Shown one piece after another: positions 16,025-23,830 of a stretch of DNA of 42,119 nt. Made by a program: the position numbers and the translations under genes. Every line of letters begins with the position of its first letter. The stretch's first letter is position 1. The notes beneath the pieces are model-generated. The model was not told where the DNA came from. It saw nothing but the letters and a program-made list of their open reading frames with translations, and made no database searches. Source of the DNA: a virus; the IMG/VR virus record IMGVR_UViG_3300010354_000188, positions 1 to 42,119 of that record. One strand, written 5' to 3'.

Positions 16025-16432
16025 CTACTCTTCTACTGTTGTTTCTGGAATGATAATTTCATTGAATACCCAAGATGTTGATTCCTCATCCCATCCATAA
16101 AAACCAAGTTCACCCTCTTTTAGTTCTGGTCTTGGTGAAGGAGCTTCCCATCGCCAAGATTCTTCATTAAAAGTCCATGATGAAAATGGTTGTGGAGGAA
16201 CAAATGCATCTTTTTCCTCATCATAAGAACAACCAATTCCGGCGTAAATTTTTCTAATCCTAGCATTATATGAAGTTTGTTTCCAATTGGTTTTTTCGCC
16301 AAATAGAGATTTACAATAATCAATTCCTAGTTGTTCCACTTCGTCTCCATCAGAATTCAGAAGAACTCTATTATCAATTACAATGACTTGTTTTACAATA
16401 TTTTTTGAATCTAATTCAGCAAAATGAGCCAT
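16025..16432 (-). CDS. Conserved phage fibre-accessory protein
   Basis: A 135-residue protein of a type that recurs in marine T4-like phages. It opens MAHFAELDSKNIVKQVIVID and has the core NWKQTSYNARIRKIYAGIG (about 69-87), then DAFVPPQPFSSWTFNEESWR. It ends in an acidic tail. It directly follows a glycine-rich adhesin and has its own late box (16454-16461). I infer that it helps fold or attach that adhesin, mainly from position, because its fold is not obvious. It is unrelated to the YRQxLRD chaperone-like group. Confidence 0.7.
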   Translation of the reverse strand: MAHFAELDSKNIVKQVIVIDNRVLLNSDGDEVEQLGIDYCKSLFGEKTNWKQTSYNARIRKIYAGIGCSYDEEKDAFVPPQPFSSWTFNEESWRWEAPSPRPELKEGELGFYGWDEESTSWVFNEIIIPETTVEE

Positions 16433-16453
16433 TTTTTAAGCATCCTCTTTTTT

Positions 16454-16461
16454 TATTTATC
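16454..16461 (-). promoter_or_regulatory. Late promoter box
   Basis: GATAAATA on the minus strand, overlapping the last codon and stop of the upstream adhesin gene and preceding the ATG at 16432. Confidence 0.6.
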
Positions 16462-18172
16462 AAGGCGCTGGAGACGCATAACGAAGCATTACTATACCGG
16501 ATCCACCAGCGCCACTATTAGGAGAAGTAGGCTCTCCTCCTCCACCACCACCACCAGTATAAGCTTGTCCTGATTGAACTGCAATAGGAGATATAGTAGG
16601 CATTGGAGCTTGACCTCCAGCACCTCCACCTCCAGGACCACCAGCTCCACGAGTTGAAATTACACTAGGAGATGGGGCAGCTGATCCACCACCACCTCCT
16701 CCGGCATAAAGTCCTGTTGGACCTATAGCGGTTAATGTAGTTGGTGGAATTACAGGAACATATCCAGATAAAAATGGAGAAGCAAACGCAGTGTTAGGTG
16801 ATCCGGCACCTCCATCTCCATTGGGAATATTAAAAATAGTTGGTGGAGATGCAAATGGACCTGGTGATGTTCCACCAGAACCACCAGCTCCTCCTCCTCC
16901 ACCAGAAGTATTAGCAGTCGTAGTAGGAGGATTTGTGTTTCCTCCTGGATTACCTTGTCCAGGTGTCCCTGTTCCTCCACCGAGTCTTGCAGGATTAGAT
17001 CCATAACCACCACCTGATCCACCGGGACCTGCAGCTGCTGGCGGTGTTGTCGGAGCATTTCCATATCCTCCGCCAATTGCTTCCAAAATAACTGGAGCAG
17101 TAGGTGAAGGTGGTGCTAATTTTGATGGAGTACCTTGAGTTCCAGGAGTTGCTGCGGGTGATGCTGCTGGAGCTCCACCACCAACAGTGATGGTGTAAGT
17201 TCCTGGCGATAATGCTAATGTTGGTCCTGTTCTTGCAATTAAACCTCCGGCGCCACCGCCTCCTCCTCCAGAGGTTCCCCCACTACCTCCACCACCAATC
17301 ATTAGAAATTCAAGGTCAGTTCCAACACTTGGAGAAGTGGTCGTTACAACACCAGTAGACGTAAAAACATGGTACTTATAATATCCTGTTGGTGATAAAG
17401 GATTACTTAAAGTATAGACATAAGTTCCACCCTGAGCAGAGAATTGTGGATCTTGAGTATTAAAGAAATATGCTTCAGTTCCTTTATAGTATGCTCCTAA
17501 AGTATTTGCAATACCAACTGACGGTAAAGTAACATAATATTTTTTACTATTAGAAAGATCATTAGTTGGATCAATTATAAGTTGTGATCCAGAAATAGTT
17601 GCTCTTGTTGAAACTCCACAAGTAAATGATTCTATGATAGTTCCAGTCGCTGAAGTTTCACGAATTCTGATGGTTCCTACACCAGAAAATTGTATTGTTT
17701 GGTCAAACGTAAGTGTAATATTAGTTCCAACCCCAACTCCAGTTGCTAGTTGTGCTGGTGAAAAATTAATAATTTGAGGAGCAAGTGTTAATCCAGATCC
17801 ATCTCCAACAAAAGATGTTGCAGTAACAACTCCAGTAACTAATACATTACCAGAAACAGTTAATTTTGATGTTGGATTTGTGGTCCCTACGCCAACATTA
17901 GAAAGTGTATGAATTCCTGCTGTCGTTGATACCCACTGCGATGATCCTCCTCCACCGCCTGCAATACTAACATCTACTGTTGTCCCATTAACAGCAAAAG
18001 TATTACCTGCGCCAATGAAGTTTAATCTAGTGACAGGACCAGACGTGACTGAAGTTCCTGCGGAAGAAATGCCAATATTGAAACCACCAGTTGCAGTAAC
18101 AACACCAACATTCAAATTATTAACTGGACTTATGCTGGTTACGAATCCAGCTAAATTGGATGCTTTCGACAT
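16460..18172 (-). CDS. Glycine-rich fibre-tip adhesin with Ig-like domain
   Basis: A 570-residue modular protein. Residues 1-21 (MSKASNLAGFVTSISPVNNL) are an N-terminal cassette repeated at 22072-22134. Residues 23-76 are the module shared with the S74 fibre. A VGVGTTNPTSKLTVSGNVLV fibre repeat follows. Residues from about 133 look like a Big_5/SbsA-type Ig domain (FSPAQLATGVGVGTNITLTF to KKYYVTLPS). The last ~270 residues are glycine- and proline-rich (GGGGSGGTSGGGGGGAGG, PGQGNPGGNTNPP) and end GSGIVMLRY. That end resembles polyglycine-helix adhesin tips such as T4-like gp38 proteins. It probably binds the host receptor. Confidence 0.8.
   Translation of the reverse strand: MSKASNLAGFVTSISPVNNLNVGVVTATGGFNIGISSAGTSVTSGPVTRLNFIGAGNTFAVNGTTVDVSIAGGGGGSSQWVSTTAGIHTLSNVGVGTTNPTSKLTVSGNVLVTGVVTATSFVGDGSGLTLAPQIINFSPAQLATGVGVGTNITLTFDQTIQFSGVGTIRIRETSATGTIIESFTCGVSTRATISGSQLIIDPTNDLSNSKKYYVTLPSVGIANTLGAYYKGTEAYFFNTQDPQFSAQGGTYVYTLSNPLSPTGYYKYHVFTSTGVVTTTSPSVGTDLEFLMIGGGGSGGTSGGGGGGAGGLIARTGPTLALSPGTYTITVGGGAPAASPAATPGTQGTPSKLAPPSPTAPVILEAIGGGYGNAPTTPPAAAGPGGSGGGYGSNPARLGGGTGTPGQGNPGGNTNPPTTTANTSGGGGGAGGSGGTSPGPFASPPTIFNIPNGDGGAGSPNTAFASPFLSGYVPVIPPTTLTAIGPTGLYAGGGGGGSAAPSPSVISTRGAGGPGGGGAGGQAPMPTISPIAVQSGQAYTGGGGGGGEPTSPNSGAGGSGIVMLRYASPAP
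17945..18106 (-). repeat. Shared fibre module, copy 2
   Basis: The partner of 8762-8923. It encodes residues 23-76 of the adhesin, with mostly conservative differences from copy 1. Confidence 0.75.
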
Positions 18173-18199
18173 CTTATTCTACTTTTTTATATATTTATC
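18110..18199 (-). repeat. Fibre N-terminal cassette with late box, copy 1
   Basis: Covers the first 21 codons of the adhesin and its upstream late box. The copy at 22072-22160 is closely similar in both coding and promoter parts, so the unit moves together. Confidence 0.7.
18192..18199 (-). promoter_or_regulatory. Late promoter box
   Basis: GATAAATA on the minus strand, 19 bases before the ATG at 18172, just past the stop of the upstream gene. Confidence 0.6.
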
Positions 18200-18203
18200 T
18201 CAA

Positions 18204-18674
18204 TTAGGGTTTTTCTGGCCAAGTTACAATATGAGGAAATCCTTCTTGTTCTGTAATGTCTCTAAGTGCTTGACGATATGCTTTAAATCCTGCAGAAAGA
18301 TTTGTACCCGTTTCTTTTGCTTTGACTACGACCCAATCAGTTTCTTGTAATAAGCGGTCTCTTTGAGATCTAACACCTTCTGCTGCACGATCATCAATAC
18401 CTTTTTTATATTCTGCTTCTTGCTCTTCAGTTTCAAAAATAGGACCTGCAACATACTTAGTAAACCATTGACCATTGACTTCTTCAATACCTTGACGTAC
18501 TGAAACTTCATATGGTGGAGTGGTTGTTGCTTGCGGACCTTCAAGAATTGGATCAACACCATATGCATCAAGAATATCTGGTGTTAAAACTTGAGGAAAT
18601 GATGTATTTTGATGAGAATTGCGAAACTCTTGTTCGGTAATGACCTGACCAGTTTCTCTTACTCTGAGTTCCAT
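18204..18674 (-). CDS. Tail-fibre assembly/chaperone-like protein
   Basis: A 156-residue protein. The C-terminal half has the recognisable arrangement RDRLLQETDWVVVKAKE (about 106-122), then FKAYRQALRDITEQEGFPHI (about 130-149) and a final WP pair. This is typical of phage tail-fibre assembly proteins of the DUF4376/TAP kind, which help trimeric fibres fold. The same motif string occurs in the proteins at 23150-23812 and 30409-30870. It follows the 668-residue fibre directly and has its own late box inside that gene's 3' end, so that fibre is the likely client. Confidence 0.78.
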   Translation of the reverse strand: MELRVRETGQVITEQEFRNSHQNTSFPQVLTPDILDAYGVDPILEGPQATTTPPYEVSVRQGIEEVNGQWFTKYVAGPIFETEEQEAEYKKGIDDRAAEGVRSQRDRLLQETDWVVVKAKETGTNLSAGFKAYRQALRDITEQEGFPHIVTWPEKP

Positions 18675-18696
18675 TTCTTATACTTATGCGTTTGAA

Positions 18697-18704
18697 TATT
18701 TATG
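18697..18704 (-). promoter_or_regulatory. Late promoter box
   Basis: CATAAATA on the minus strand, overlapping the last Ala codon and the stop of the upstream fibre gene. Confidence 0.6.
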
Positions 18705-20706
18705 CAATAGCAAGGAAGATATAAGAACCACCGTTTGCATTGATGGCAGCAGGTGCAGTTGAACTGATTTCAAAACCAGCAGAATAAGGATCAATGTAAT
18801 CGGTGTTGGTGACTTGAACTGCAGTGGAATTAAGCAGCAGGTAGGGATCATTGCCACTAACAATACCGCGAGCAGTATCCCAGACGTACCAGTCCCCGGT
18901 GCTGTCAGTGCGTTTGATCATCACAAAGCGAGCACCGTTTGTAAATCCACAGTTGATCTGCAGCGTGGTGCCAGTGCCGGTGTAACTTCCGACCTTGCTG
19001 ATGCCGGGGCAGCTGGCGAATAGGTAGGCAATATAAGTTTGTCCGGACTGATTTATACTATCTCCACCGTATGCAACTTGATCGGTTACTCTAAACTGAG
19101 TTGTTGATGGAGAAGATATTACAGTGCCACTAAGTTTTGCATCAGCGGTATTAAGACGAACCCAACCACTAGAACTCATACTACTGTGATATACTATCCA
19201 ATCATCTGAGGATGAGCGTACTTTTACTATTATTAATTCTGGAATAGCACCAAGATTATGATCTATTGCGCGAGACGTAAGACCTGATCCATTTCCAATA
19301 TAACTTGTAACATCAAAAAACCCAGGAGCACGAGTAAAAGTATACACTGCACCTGTAGCAGAATAACCCTGCGGTACTGATATTTCTGGCCAACCAGTCA
19401 CAGCTCCATATACAAAAGATCCATCGAACCCTGAGGCTGCAGGTCCAGTTCCTATTCGGGAATTTGTAGTTACTTCAGATCCTGTAGATGTTGGAATTAA
19501 ATATGGTGTAGCACTGGAGTTATTAACATTTCCTGATAAGTCACTAAATGATTTATATCCCCGTAACTTATCTGCTATTTGTCCGGACAATGCAGTAGAT
19601 CCTGAATCGGAATTAGTACCTTTCAGTAAAATCATGTCAGCAGATTTAGTGGGCCCCCCACCAAGAAAATAGGTGTTTGCAGACACATTAAAAACCGTCG
19701 TGGCATCGGTGGGCGTCTTCATCGGCCCACGGCGGATGGCGATGTAGATGTAGTCACCAGCACCATAACCAGGGTAACTGAAGCCAGTAGAAGTAGTATT
19801 TACACCGGCTGTACCCGATTCTGCGATAGAACTATTGGCCCATAAATACTGACTATTTCCTGATGCGGGCCAGCCACGCATGTTGTCAAATATATTCCAG
19901 TTATTACCAGCGGCTGTGCTGCGATAAAGAATCCACTGAGGCTCCCATCCAAGGTTTACCGTGCCTGCGGAAGAGTCGTTAAATGTCCCACACTTAATCA
20001 CACTGTCATTGCCGCTATCGCCAAACCCGCCAGCGTCGTGCGCGAACAGGTAGGCGACGTAAGGCTGGCCATTGAAGTTAGTATTTACATCGGAACCCAC
20101 CGAGAATACGGTGCTAGTTGCTGCCGTATTGTTCCATGTGTTTGAGCTTAAGTCTTTGGCTGCTGTGCTGTTGAGCAAGAGATACTCGTTGGTTGCCAGC
20201 GATCTGTGATATACAGCCCAGTCAGAAGTGGAGTTAGTACGTTTTACAATAATGCAGCCAGGTGCAGTTCCAAGATTGTGGTTGACTGTCAGACTTGTTC
20301 CATTTCCTGTATAAGTCACCACATCAAAGAACTTCTCCGCCTTGCGGAAGGTCCAGGAGGCGTATGTCTCAGGAGAGGCGTTGACAATGGCATTAGTGGA
20401 AAGCGCAAAACCATTGCTATTGAACGCAGTAAGGGTTGAAGCAAGAGTATCCTGACCATAAGCAAAGTCAGAATACAAAGTTTTATAAATTCCTCTTTCT
20501 GTATCAAAGAGTCCATGTGATCCAGTTGAAGACCGTCTCTTGCACCAAACCAATCCCCCTTCACCCGCCAGATCAATCCCATTCGTGATCGTCTGTGTGC
20601 TGCTGTTGCCGGTATAGAGGTAGGTGCTAAATACGTCCTCGACGTAGATCTTTTCAACTGCAGCACCTGCAGCACCTTGAATTAATCTTTGAGAATTAGG
20701 ATCCAT
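18700..20706 (-). CDS. Receptor-binding-type fibre protein with repeated sandwich domains
   Basis: A 668-residue protein with internal repeats. The unit FFDVVTYTGNG...HNLGTAPGCIIVKRTN...DWAVYH (about residues 125-165) recurs as FFDVTSYIGNG...HNLGAIPELIIVKVRS...DWIVYH (about 455-500). It recurs again in shorter form as KVGSYTGTG...RFVMIKRTDSTGDWYVWDTARG near the end. It resembles the DUF7483-type domains of marine phage fibres. The DNA is mosaic: about 18830-19030 and 19700-20660 are visibly richer in G and C than the middle (19040-19680) and the neighbours, which suggests acquired segments. The start is coupled to the upstream fibre by TGA-T-ATG. Confidence 0.78.
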   Translation of the reverse strand: MDPNSQRLIQGAAGAAVEKIYVEDVFSTYLYTGNSSTQTITNGIDLAGEGGLVWCKRRSSTGSHGLFDTERGIYKTLYSDFAYGQDTLASTLTAFNSNGFALSTNAIVNASPETYASWTFRKAEKFFDVVTYTGNGTSLTVNHNLGTAPGCIIVKRTNSTSDWAVYHRSLATNEYLLLNSTAAKDLSSNTWNNTAATSTVFSVGSDVNTNFNGQPYVAYLFAHDAGGFGDSGNDSVIKCGTFNDSSAGTVNLGWEPQWILYRSTAAGNNWNIFDNMRGWPASGNSQYLWANSSIAESGTAGVNTTSTGFSYPGYGAGDYIYIAIRRGPMKTPTDATTVFNVSANTYFLGGGPTKSADMILLKGTNSDSGSTALSGQIADKLRGYKSFSDLSGNVNNSSATPYLIPTSTGSEVTTNSRIGTGPAASGFDGSFVYGAVTGWPEISVPQGYSATGAVYTFTRAPGFFDVTSYIGNGSGLTSRAIDHNLGAIPELIIVKVRSSSDDWIVYHSSMSSSGWVRLNTADAKLSGTVISSPSTTQFRVTDQVAYGGDSINQSGQTYIAYLFASCPGISKVGSYTGTGTTLQINCGFTNGARFVMIKRTDSTGDWYVWDTARGIVSGNDPYLLLNSTAVQVTNTDYIDPYSAGFEISSTAPAAINANGGSYIFLAIA

Positions 20707-20707
20707 A

Positions 20708-21937
20708 TCAGTTCACGTAATCGACAAGACTTGCACCACGCCAACGAGTTCCACCGTCGTCAGTTACAAACATAAACAGATGTGTCTTACCTGTTGTTAA
20801 TGTTGGTGCAGTATCAGCAGGCCATTTAACTTCAGTGGGCCAGGTAATTGCTCCACTGGTATGAGTAAGTTCTAAAGTAAATGAAAATGCTGATGCTGAT
20901 GGCACATTCGAAAAAGTGAATGTCGATACGCCTGCTATTGTTTTGGTAAAATAATTTCCAAGAGAACAATCTACATCAAGTGCTGCCATTGATGTAATAC
21001 CAGACTTATAATTACCTCTTACATCAAGTGTTGTATTGACTGTAGAAACTCCAACAGTAATTCCTGTTGCAACTACATTTGTTGCAGTAACTATACCAAC
21101 ATTAATATTGGGAGTTCCTGTTAATCCTTGTGCAACTGTAGCAATTCCTGCTGTTGGTGCATAAGTAACAGCAATACCAGTTAGTGCAGAACCATCTCCA
21201 ACAAAACTTGTGGCAGTTACGACACCAGTAACACTTGCTCCACCTGATGTAATAGTAAGGTTACTATTAAGTGTTGTAATTCCTGCAATAACTGCATTAC
21301 CACTTACATTTAATGAATTTAAATTTCCATTAGTGACTGAAACTGATGTAACTCTATATCCAACTGCTTCTACATTATCTCCTGCTTGTGCTGGAGTTGT
21401 AAGAGAGAAATTAATTCCATCCGTAGCAGTATAATCGGTTGATGGAACTAACTTAACACCATTTTGGAAAACATCCAAGTAACCAACACCATAACCATTT
21501 ACAAAAGTAAAGGTTGTTTGAACTCCAACTGGTGCATAAACTTGTCTGAAATATGCATCACCTGTTGATACACCAACAGGAACTGCAACACCAAAAACAA
21601 CACCAGAGAAACTTAATCCGGATGCTGGTGCTGTTGAGAAAATAATATTGCTTCCAGAAATCGTATAATCATCTGAAGCATCTTGTACGACACCGCCAAG
21701 ATTTACAACAACTGATTGTGGATTAGGTGGTGAGACTGCAACAGATTGTGAAGTGAGAGCAAATGTCTGAGTTGATCCGTTAAAAGAACCAGAAATATCA
21801 TCTAAAATTCTAATATTTCCAGACGCTGCTGCTGCATAACTAATCCATACCGTACCATTCCACTGATAAGAGAAACCAGAGGTGGAATCTGTATATACTT
21901 GATTCAGTGTAGGACTATCTGGGAAGTTGAGTGCCAC
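20708..21937 (-). CDS. Tail fibre protein (GTG start)
   Basis: A 409-residue fibre. I use GTG 21937-21935: the frame begins GTG GCA CTC and GAAG lies seven bases upstream. The N-terminus FPDSPTLNQVYTDSTSGFSY to YQWNGTVWISY is a standard cyanophage fibre head. Next come two strand-rich domains (NLGGVVQDASDDYTISGS; DVFQNGVKLVPSTDYTATDG) and fibre shaft repeats (VVTATSFVGDGSALTGI). The end, MFVTDDGGTRWRGASLVDYV, occurs in many T4-like cyanophage structural proteins. It probably forms a structural shaft that the next protein extends. Confidence 0.78.
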   Translation of the reverse strand: MALNFPDSPTLNQVYTDSTSGFSYQWNGTVWISYAAAASGNIRILDDISGSFNGSTQTFALTSQSVAVSPPNPQSVVVNLGGVVQDASDDYTISGSNIIFSTAPASGLSFSGVVFGVAVPVGVSTGDAYFRQVYAPVGVQTTFTFVNGYGVGYLDVFQNGVKLVPSTDYTATDGINFSLTTPAQAGDNVEAVGYRVTSVSVTNGNLNSLNVSGNAVIAGITTLNSNLTITSGGASVTGVVTATSFVGDGSALTGIAVTYAPTAGIATVAQGLTGTPNINVGIVTATNVVATGITVGVSTVNTTLDVRGNYKSGITSMAALDVDCSLGNYFTKTIAGVSTFTFSNVPSASAFSFTLELTHTSGAITWPTEVKWPADTAPTLTTGKTHLFMFVTDDGGTRWRGASLVDYVN

Positions 21938-21964
21938 TTTATTCTTCGCTTATATGCTTTTGAG

Positions 21965-21972
21965 TATTTATG
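21965..21972 (-). promoter_or_regulatory. Late promoter box
   Basis: CATAAATA on the minus strand, 27 bases before the GTG at 21937 and immediately after a small hairpin. Confidence 0.55.
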
Positions 21973-21988
21973 GAACTTTTATAGTTCC
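21972..21988 (-). terminator. Small hairpin between the 51-residue gene and the next late box
   Basis: GGAACT and AGTTCC pair around a 5-base loop that contains the stop codon of the 51-residue gene. No T tract follows on the minus strand, so termination is uncertain. Confidence 0.4.
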
Positions 21989-22134
21989 TTTTTAACCCAT
22001 TCTCCATCAATATACAAATAGTCTATGAATGGAACATCTAAATCTGGAGTTATATCATAATATTCATAATCATTTAAATTGTTGATTGGAGATATGCTTG
22101 TTACAAATCCAGCTAAATTTGATGCGTTTGACAT
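21979..22134 (-). CDS. 51-residue fibre N-terminal cassette fused to a short tail (probable recombination remnant)
   Basis: ATG 22134-22132 to TAA 21981-21979. Residues 1-21 (MSNASNLAGFVTSISPINNL) are nearly the same as the start of the adhesin at 16460-18172. The rest (DYEYYDITPDLDVPFIDYLY then IDGEWVKKEL) is unrelated to that adhesin and looks like the tail of a small accessory protein. It keeps an ATG, a late box and an intact frame, so it may be translated. I read it as a scar where a fibre body was lost, leaving its head joined to another gene's end. A functional mini-protein cannot be excluded. Confidence 0.6.
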   Translation of the reverse strand: MSNASNLAGFVTSISPINNLNDYEYYDITPDLDVPFIDYLYIDGEWVKKEL

Positions 22135-22160
22135 CTTACGTTACTTTTTAGGTATTTATT
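22072..22160 (-). repeat. Fibre N-terminal cassette with late box, copy 2
   Basis: The partner of 18110-18199. It includes the late box and the first 21 codons. Confidence 0.7.
22153..22160 (-). promoter_or_regulatory. Late promoter box
   Basis: AATAAATA on the minus strand, touching the stop of the glycine-rich adhesin and preceding the 51-residue gene. Confidence 0.55.
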
Positions 22161-23146
22161 TAAACAAAAGTTATATACAAATAACCACTATATCCACTTC
22201 CACCACATCCTCCATAAGAACATGTTCCAGAACCAGAGTTAGTTGCACCATAAGGACTTATGCCCAATGCACTTACTCCTGATGCAATATAACTAGACCC
22301 TCCGCCGCCTCCGGCGCCAGCTGATCCTCCCCATCCACCTGCACCACCTTTATATCCACCTCCGCCACCTCCACCACCCCAGTAATAACTAGTAGATCTT
22401 GCTCCACCAGATCCATAAGTTGAATTATTAGCCCCACCATTACCACCCTGGTCTCCACCATTACCACCATTAGATCCCACAGCATTAGCTAGTGAATTAC
22501 TTGAGTTTGTTCCTGGAGTGCTACTTCCCCCTCCACCACCGGATCCACCACCTCCACCTGAGCCATTGCCTCCATTTCCTACGTATTGACCAGTATAATT
22601 GGAAATTATTCCTCCTTCAGAACCTGCTCCAGCAGCTCCATTCCATCCATCTCCACCACCGCCACCGCCGCCAGCAACTATGATTTCGGATAAAGTACTA
22701 TAAATTAATAATGCCGAAGCTCCTCCTCCAGCACCTGCACCCGAATATGCACATCCACCTGCACCACCATCACCAATATAATAAATAAAAGTCTTATCCA
22801 CACCTATCGTCCATGTTCCAGCGGCATATCCACCGGAACCACCATTAGCTCCGCATTGATTCCATCCACCACCACCGCCGCCGGCGCCTCCTCCAATCCG
22901 AATTTGCATGGCAGAAACTGTATTATCTACACTAAAAATAGCAGTTCTTTGTCCAGAACCATAAGGTTGAGATGCTAAAGAAATACTCTGACCTGCAGAA
23001 TAGGTTGGGTATGTTGTATGGACGGTTCTCCAAGATCCACCATCTTTTACATATCCAGTAGTGATAGTTCTCCAGACACTACTGTACTTTACAAAAAGAT
23101 CACTAATTGTTCTCCAAGCACTGCTAAATTTTACGTATGTTGTCAT
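22160..23146 (-). CDS. Glycine-rich adhesin with N-terminal WRT repeats
   Basis: A 328-residue protein. The first 41 residues contain three copies of a 14-residue unit with VK at the start and WRT at the end (W11, W25, W39). This pattern is known from phage proteins with repeated head segments and probably serves attachment or trimerisation. A strand-rich linker follows. From about residue 83 the protein is dominated by glycine (GGGAGGGGGGWNQCGANGG and many similar runs), ending in GYSGYLYITFV. This fits a polyglycine-helix receptor-binding tip. The start is three bases after the preceding gene's stop and has no own late box. Confidence 0.78.
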   Translation of the reverse strand: MTTYVKFSSAWRTISDLFVKYSSVWRTITTGYVKDGGSWRTVHTTYPTYSAGQSISLASQPYGSGQRTAIFSVDNTVSAMQIRIGGGAGGGGGGWNQCGANGGSGGYAAGTWTIGVDKTFIYYIGDGGAGGCAYSGAGAGGGASALLIYSTLSEIIVAGGGGGGGDGWNGAAGAGSEGGIISNYTGQYVGNGGNGSGGGGGSGGGGGSSTPGTNSSNSLANAVGSNGGNGGDQGGNGGANNSTYGSGGARSTSYYWGGGGGGGGYKGGAGGWGGSAGAGGGGGSSYIASGVSALGISPYGATNSGSGTCSYGGCGGSGYSGYLYITFV

Positions 23147-23149
23147 TTT

Positions 23150-23812
23150 TTATTCGTAAATATTTTCGGGAACTTCTGGAAATATAGTAGAAAAATCTAT
23201 TTCTCTAATATTAATTGTCTCGGTAATATCTCTAAGAGATTGTCTATAATCCTTAAATTCTTGAGTCAAAGAAACTTTATTTTCTACTGATCTGACTACA
23301 TATACATCAGATTTTTCTAGTAAGTTATTTCTTCTAATTCTTAGAGTGTCAAAATATTCTTGTTCTTTTTTTGAAATTTCTTCTTCAGTTAAATTATTGG
23401 TATTCCATACTTCTTTAGCAGTTAAATCTTTATCATTATAATCATAATCTAAAGAAAATGTCGTTTCAAATGTATCCTTAGGTTTTTCTGTTTTCTCTAA
23501 AGAATAAATCTTATATTTTTTAATAGCCTTTTTTTCTACTGTATCCCATTCTTCAGGTAAACACTCAACAATTATTTTATTTTCTAATTGTTCTGGTGGA
23601 TTATCTACAATTAACTTCCATCCTTCATTATAAAAAAGATAATCATCATCCACAAGAGATTCATTTCCATAAAACCATCCAGGATGTTTTTTTATTTCTC
23701 CTTCTGGAGTTAAATAATATTTTCTTGCTTGCTGTTCCTTCCACTCTTTAGTTGGTTCTGGAAGTTCATTCGGCAACCAATAAGAATTATTGGATTCTTC
23801 TAAAGAACTCAT
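23150..23812 (-). CDS. Tail-fibre assembly/chaperone-like protein, extended
   Basis: A 220-residue relative of the fibre chaperone-like genes. The N-terminal part (WLPNELPEPTKEWKEQQARK; HPGWFYGNESLVDDDYLFYN) describes a wide Trp/Tyr-rich domain. The C-terminal part holds RRNNLLEKSDVYVVRSVENK and FKDYRQSLRDITETINIREI, the same two motifs as in the proteins at 18204 and 30409. It lies between a short fibre and the WRT-repeat adhesin and carries its own perfect late box. It is probably an assembly factor for one or both. Confidence 0.72.
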   Translation of the reverse strand: MSSLEESNNSYWLPNELPEPTKEWKEQQARKYYLTPEGEIKKHPGWFYGNESLVDDDYLFYNEGWKLIVDNPPEQLENKIIVECLPEEWDTVEKKAIKKYKIYSLEKTEKPKDTFETTFSLDYDYNDKDLTAKEVWNTNNLTEEEISKKEQEYFDTLRIRRNNLLEKSDVYVVRSVENKVSLTQEFKDYRQSLRDITETINIREIDFSTIFPEVPENIYE

Positions 23813-23830
23813 AAATTTTAAAGATATTTT

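Noticed and set aside
16750-17076. Alternative frames within the glycine-rich adhesin
   Set aside because: They arise from GGT/GGA triplet runs read in other frames.
22200-22900. Dense short repeats resembling a CRISPR or satellite array
   Set aside because: They are glycine codon runs inside one coding frame, without constant repeat and spacer lengths.
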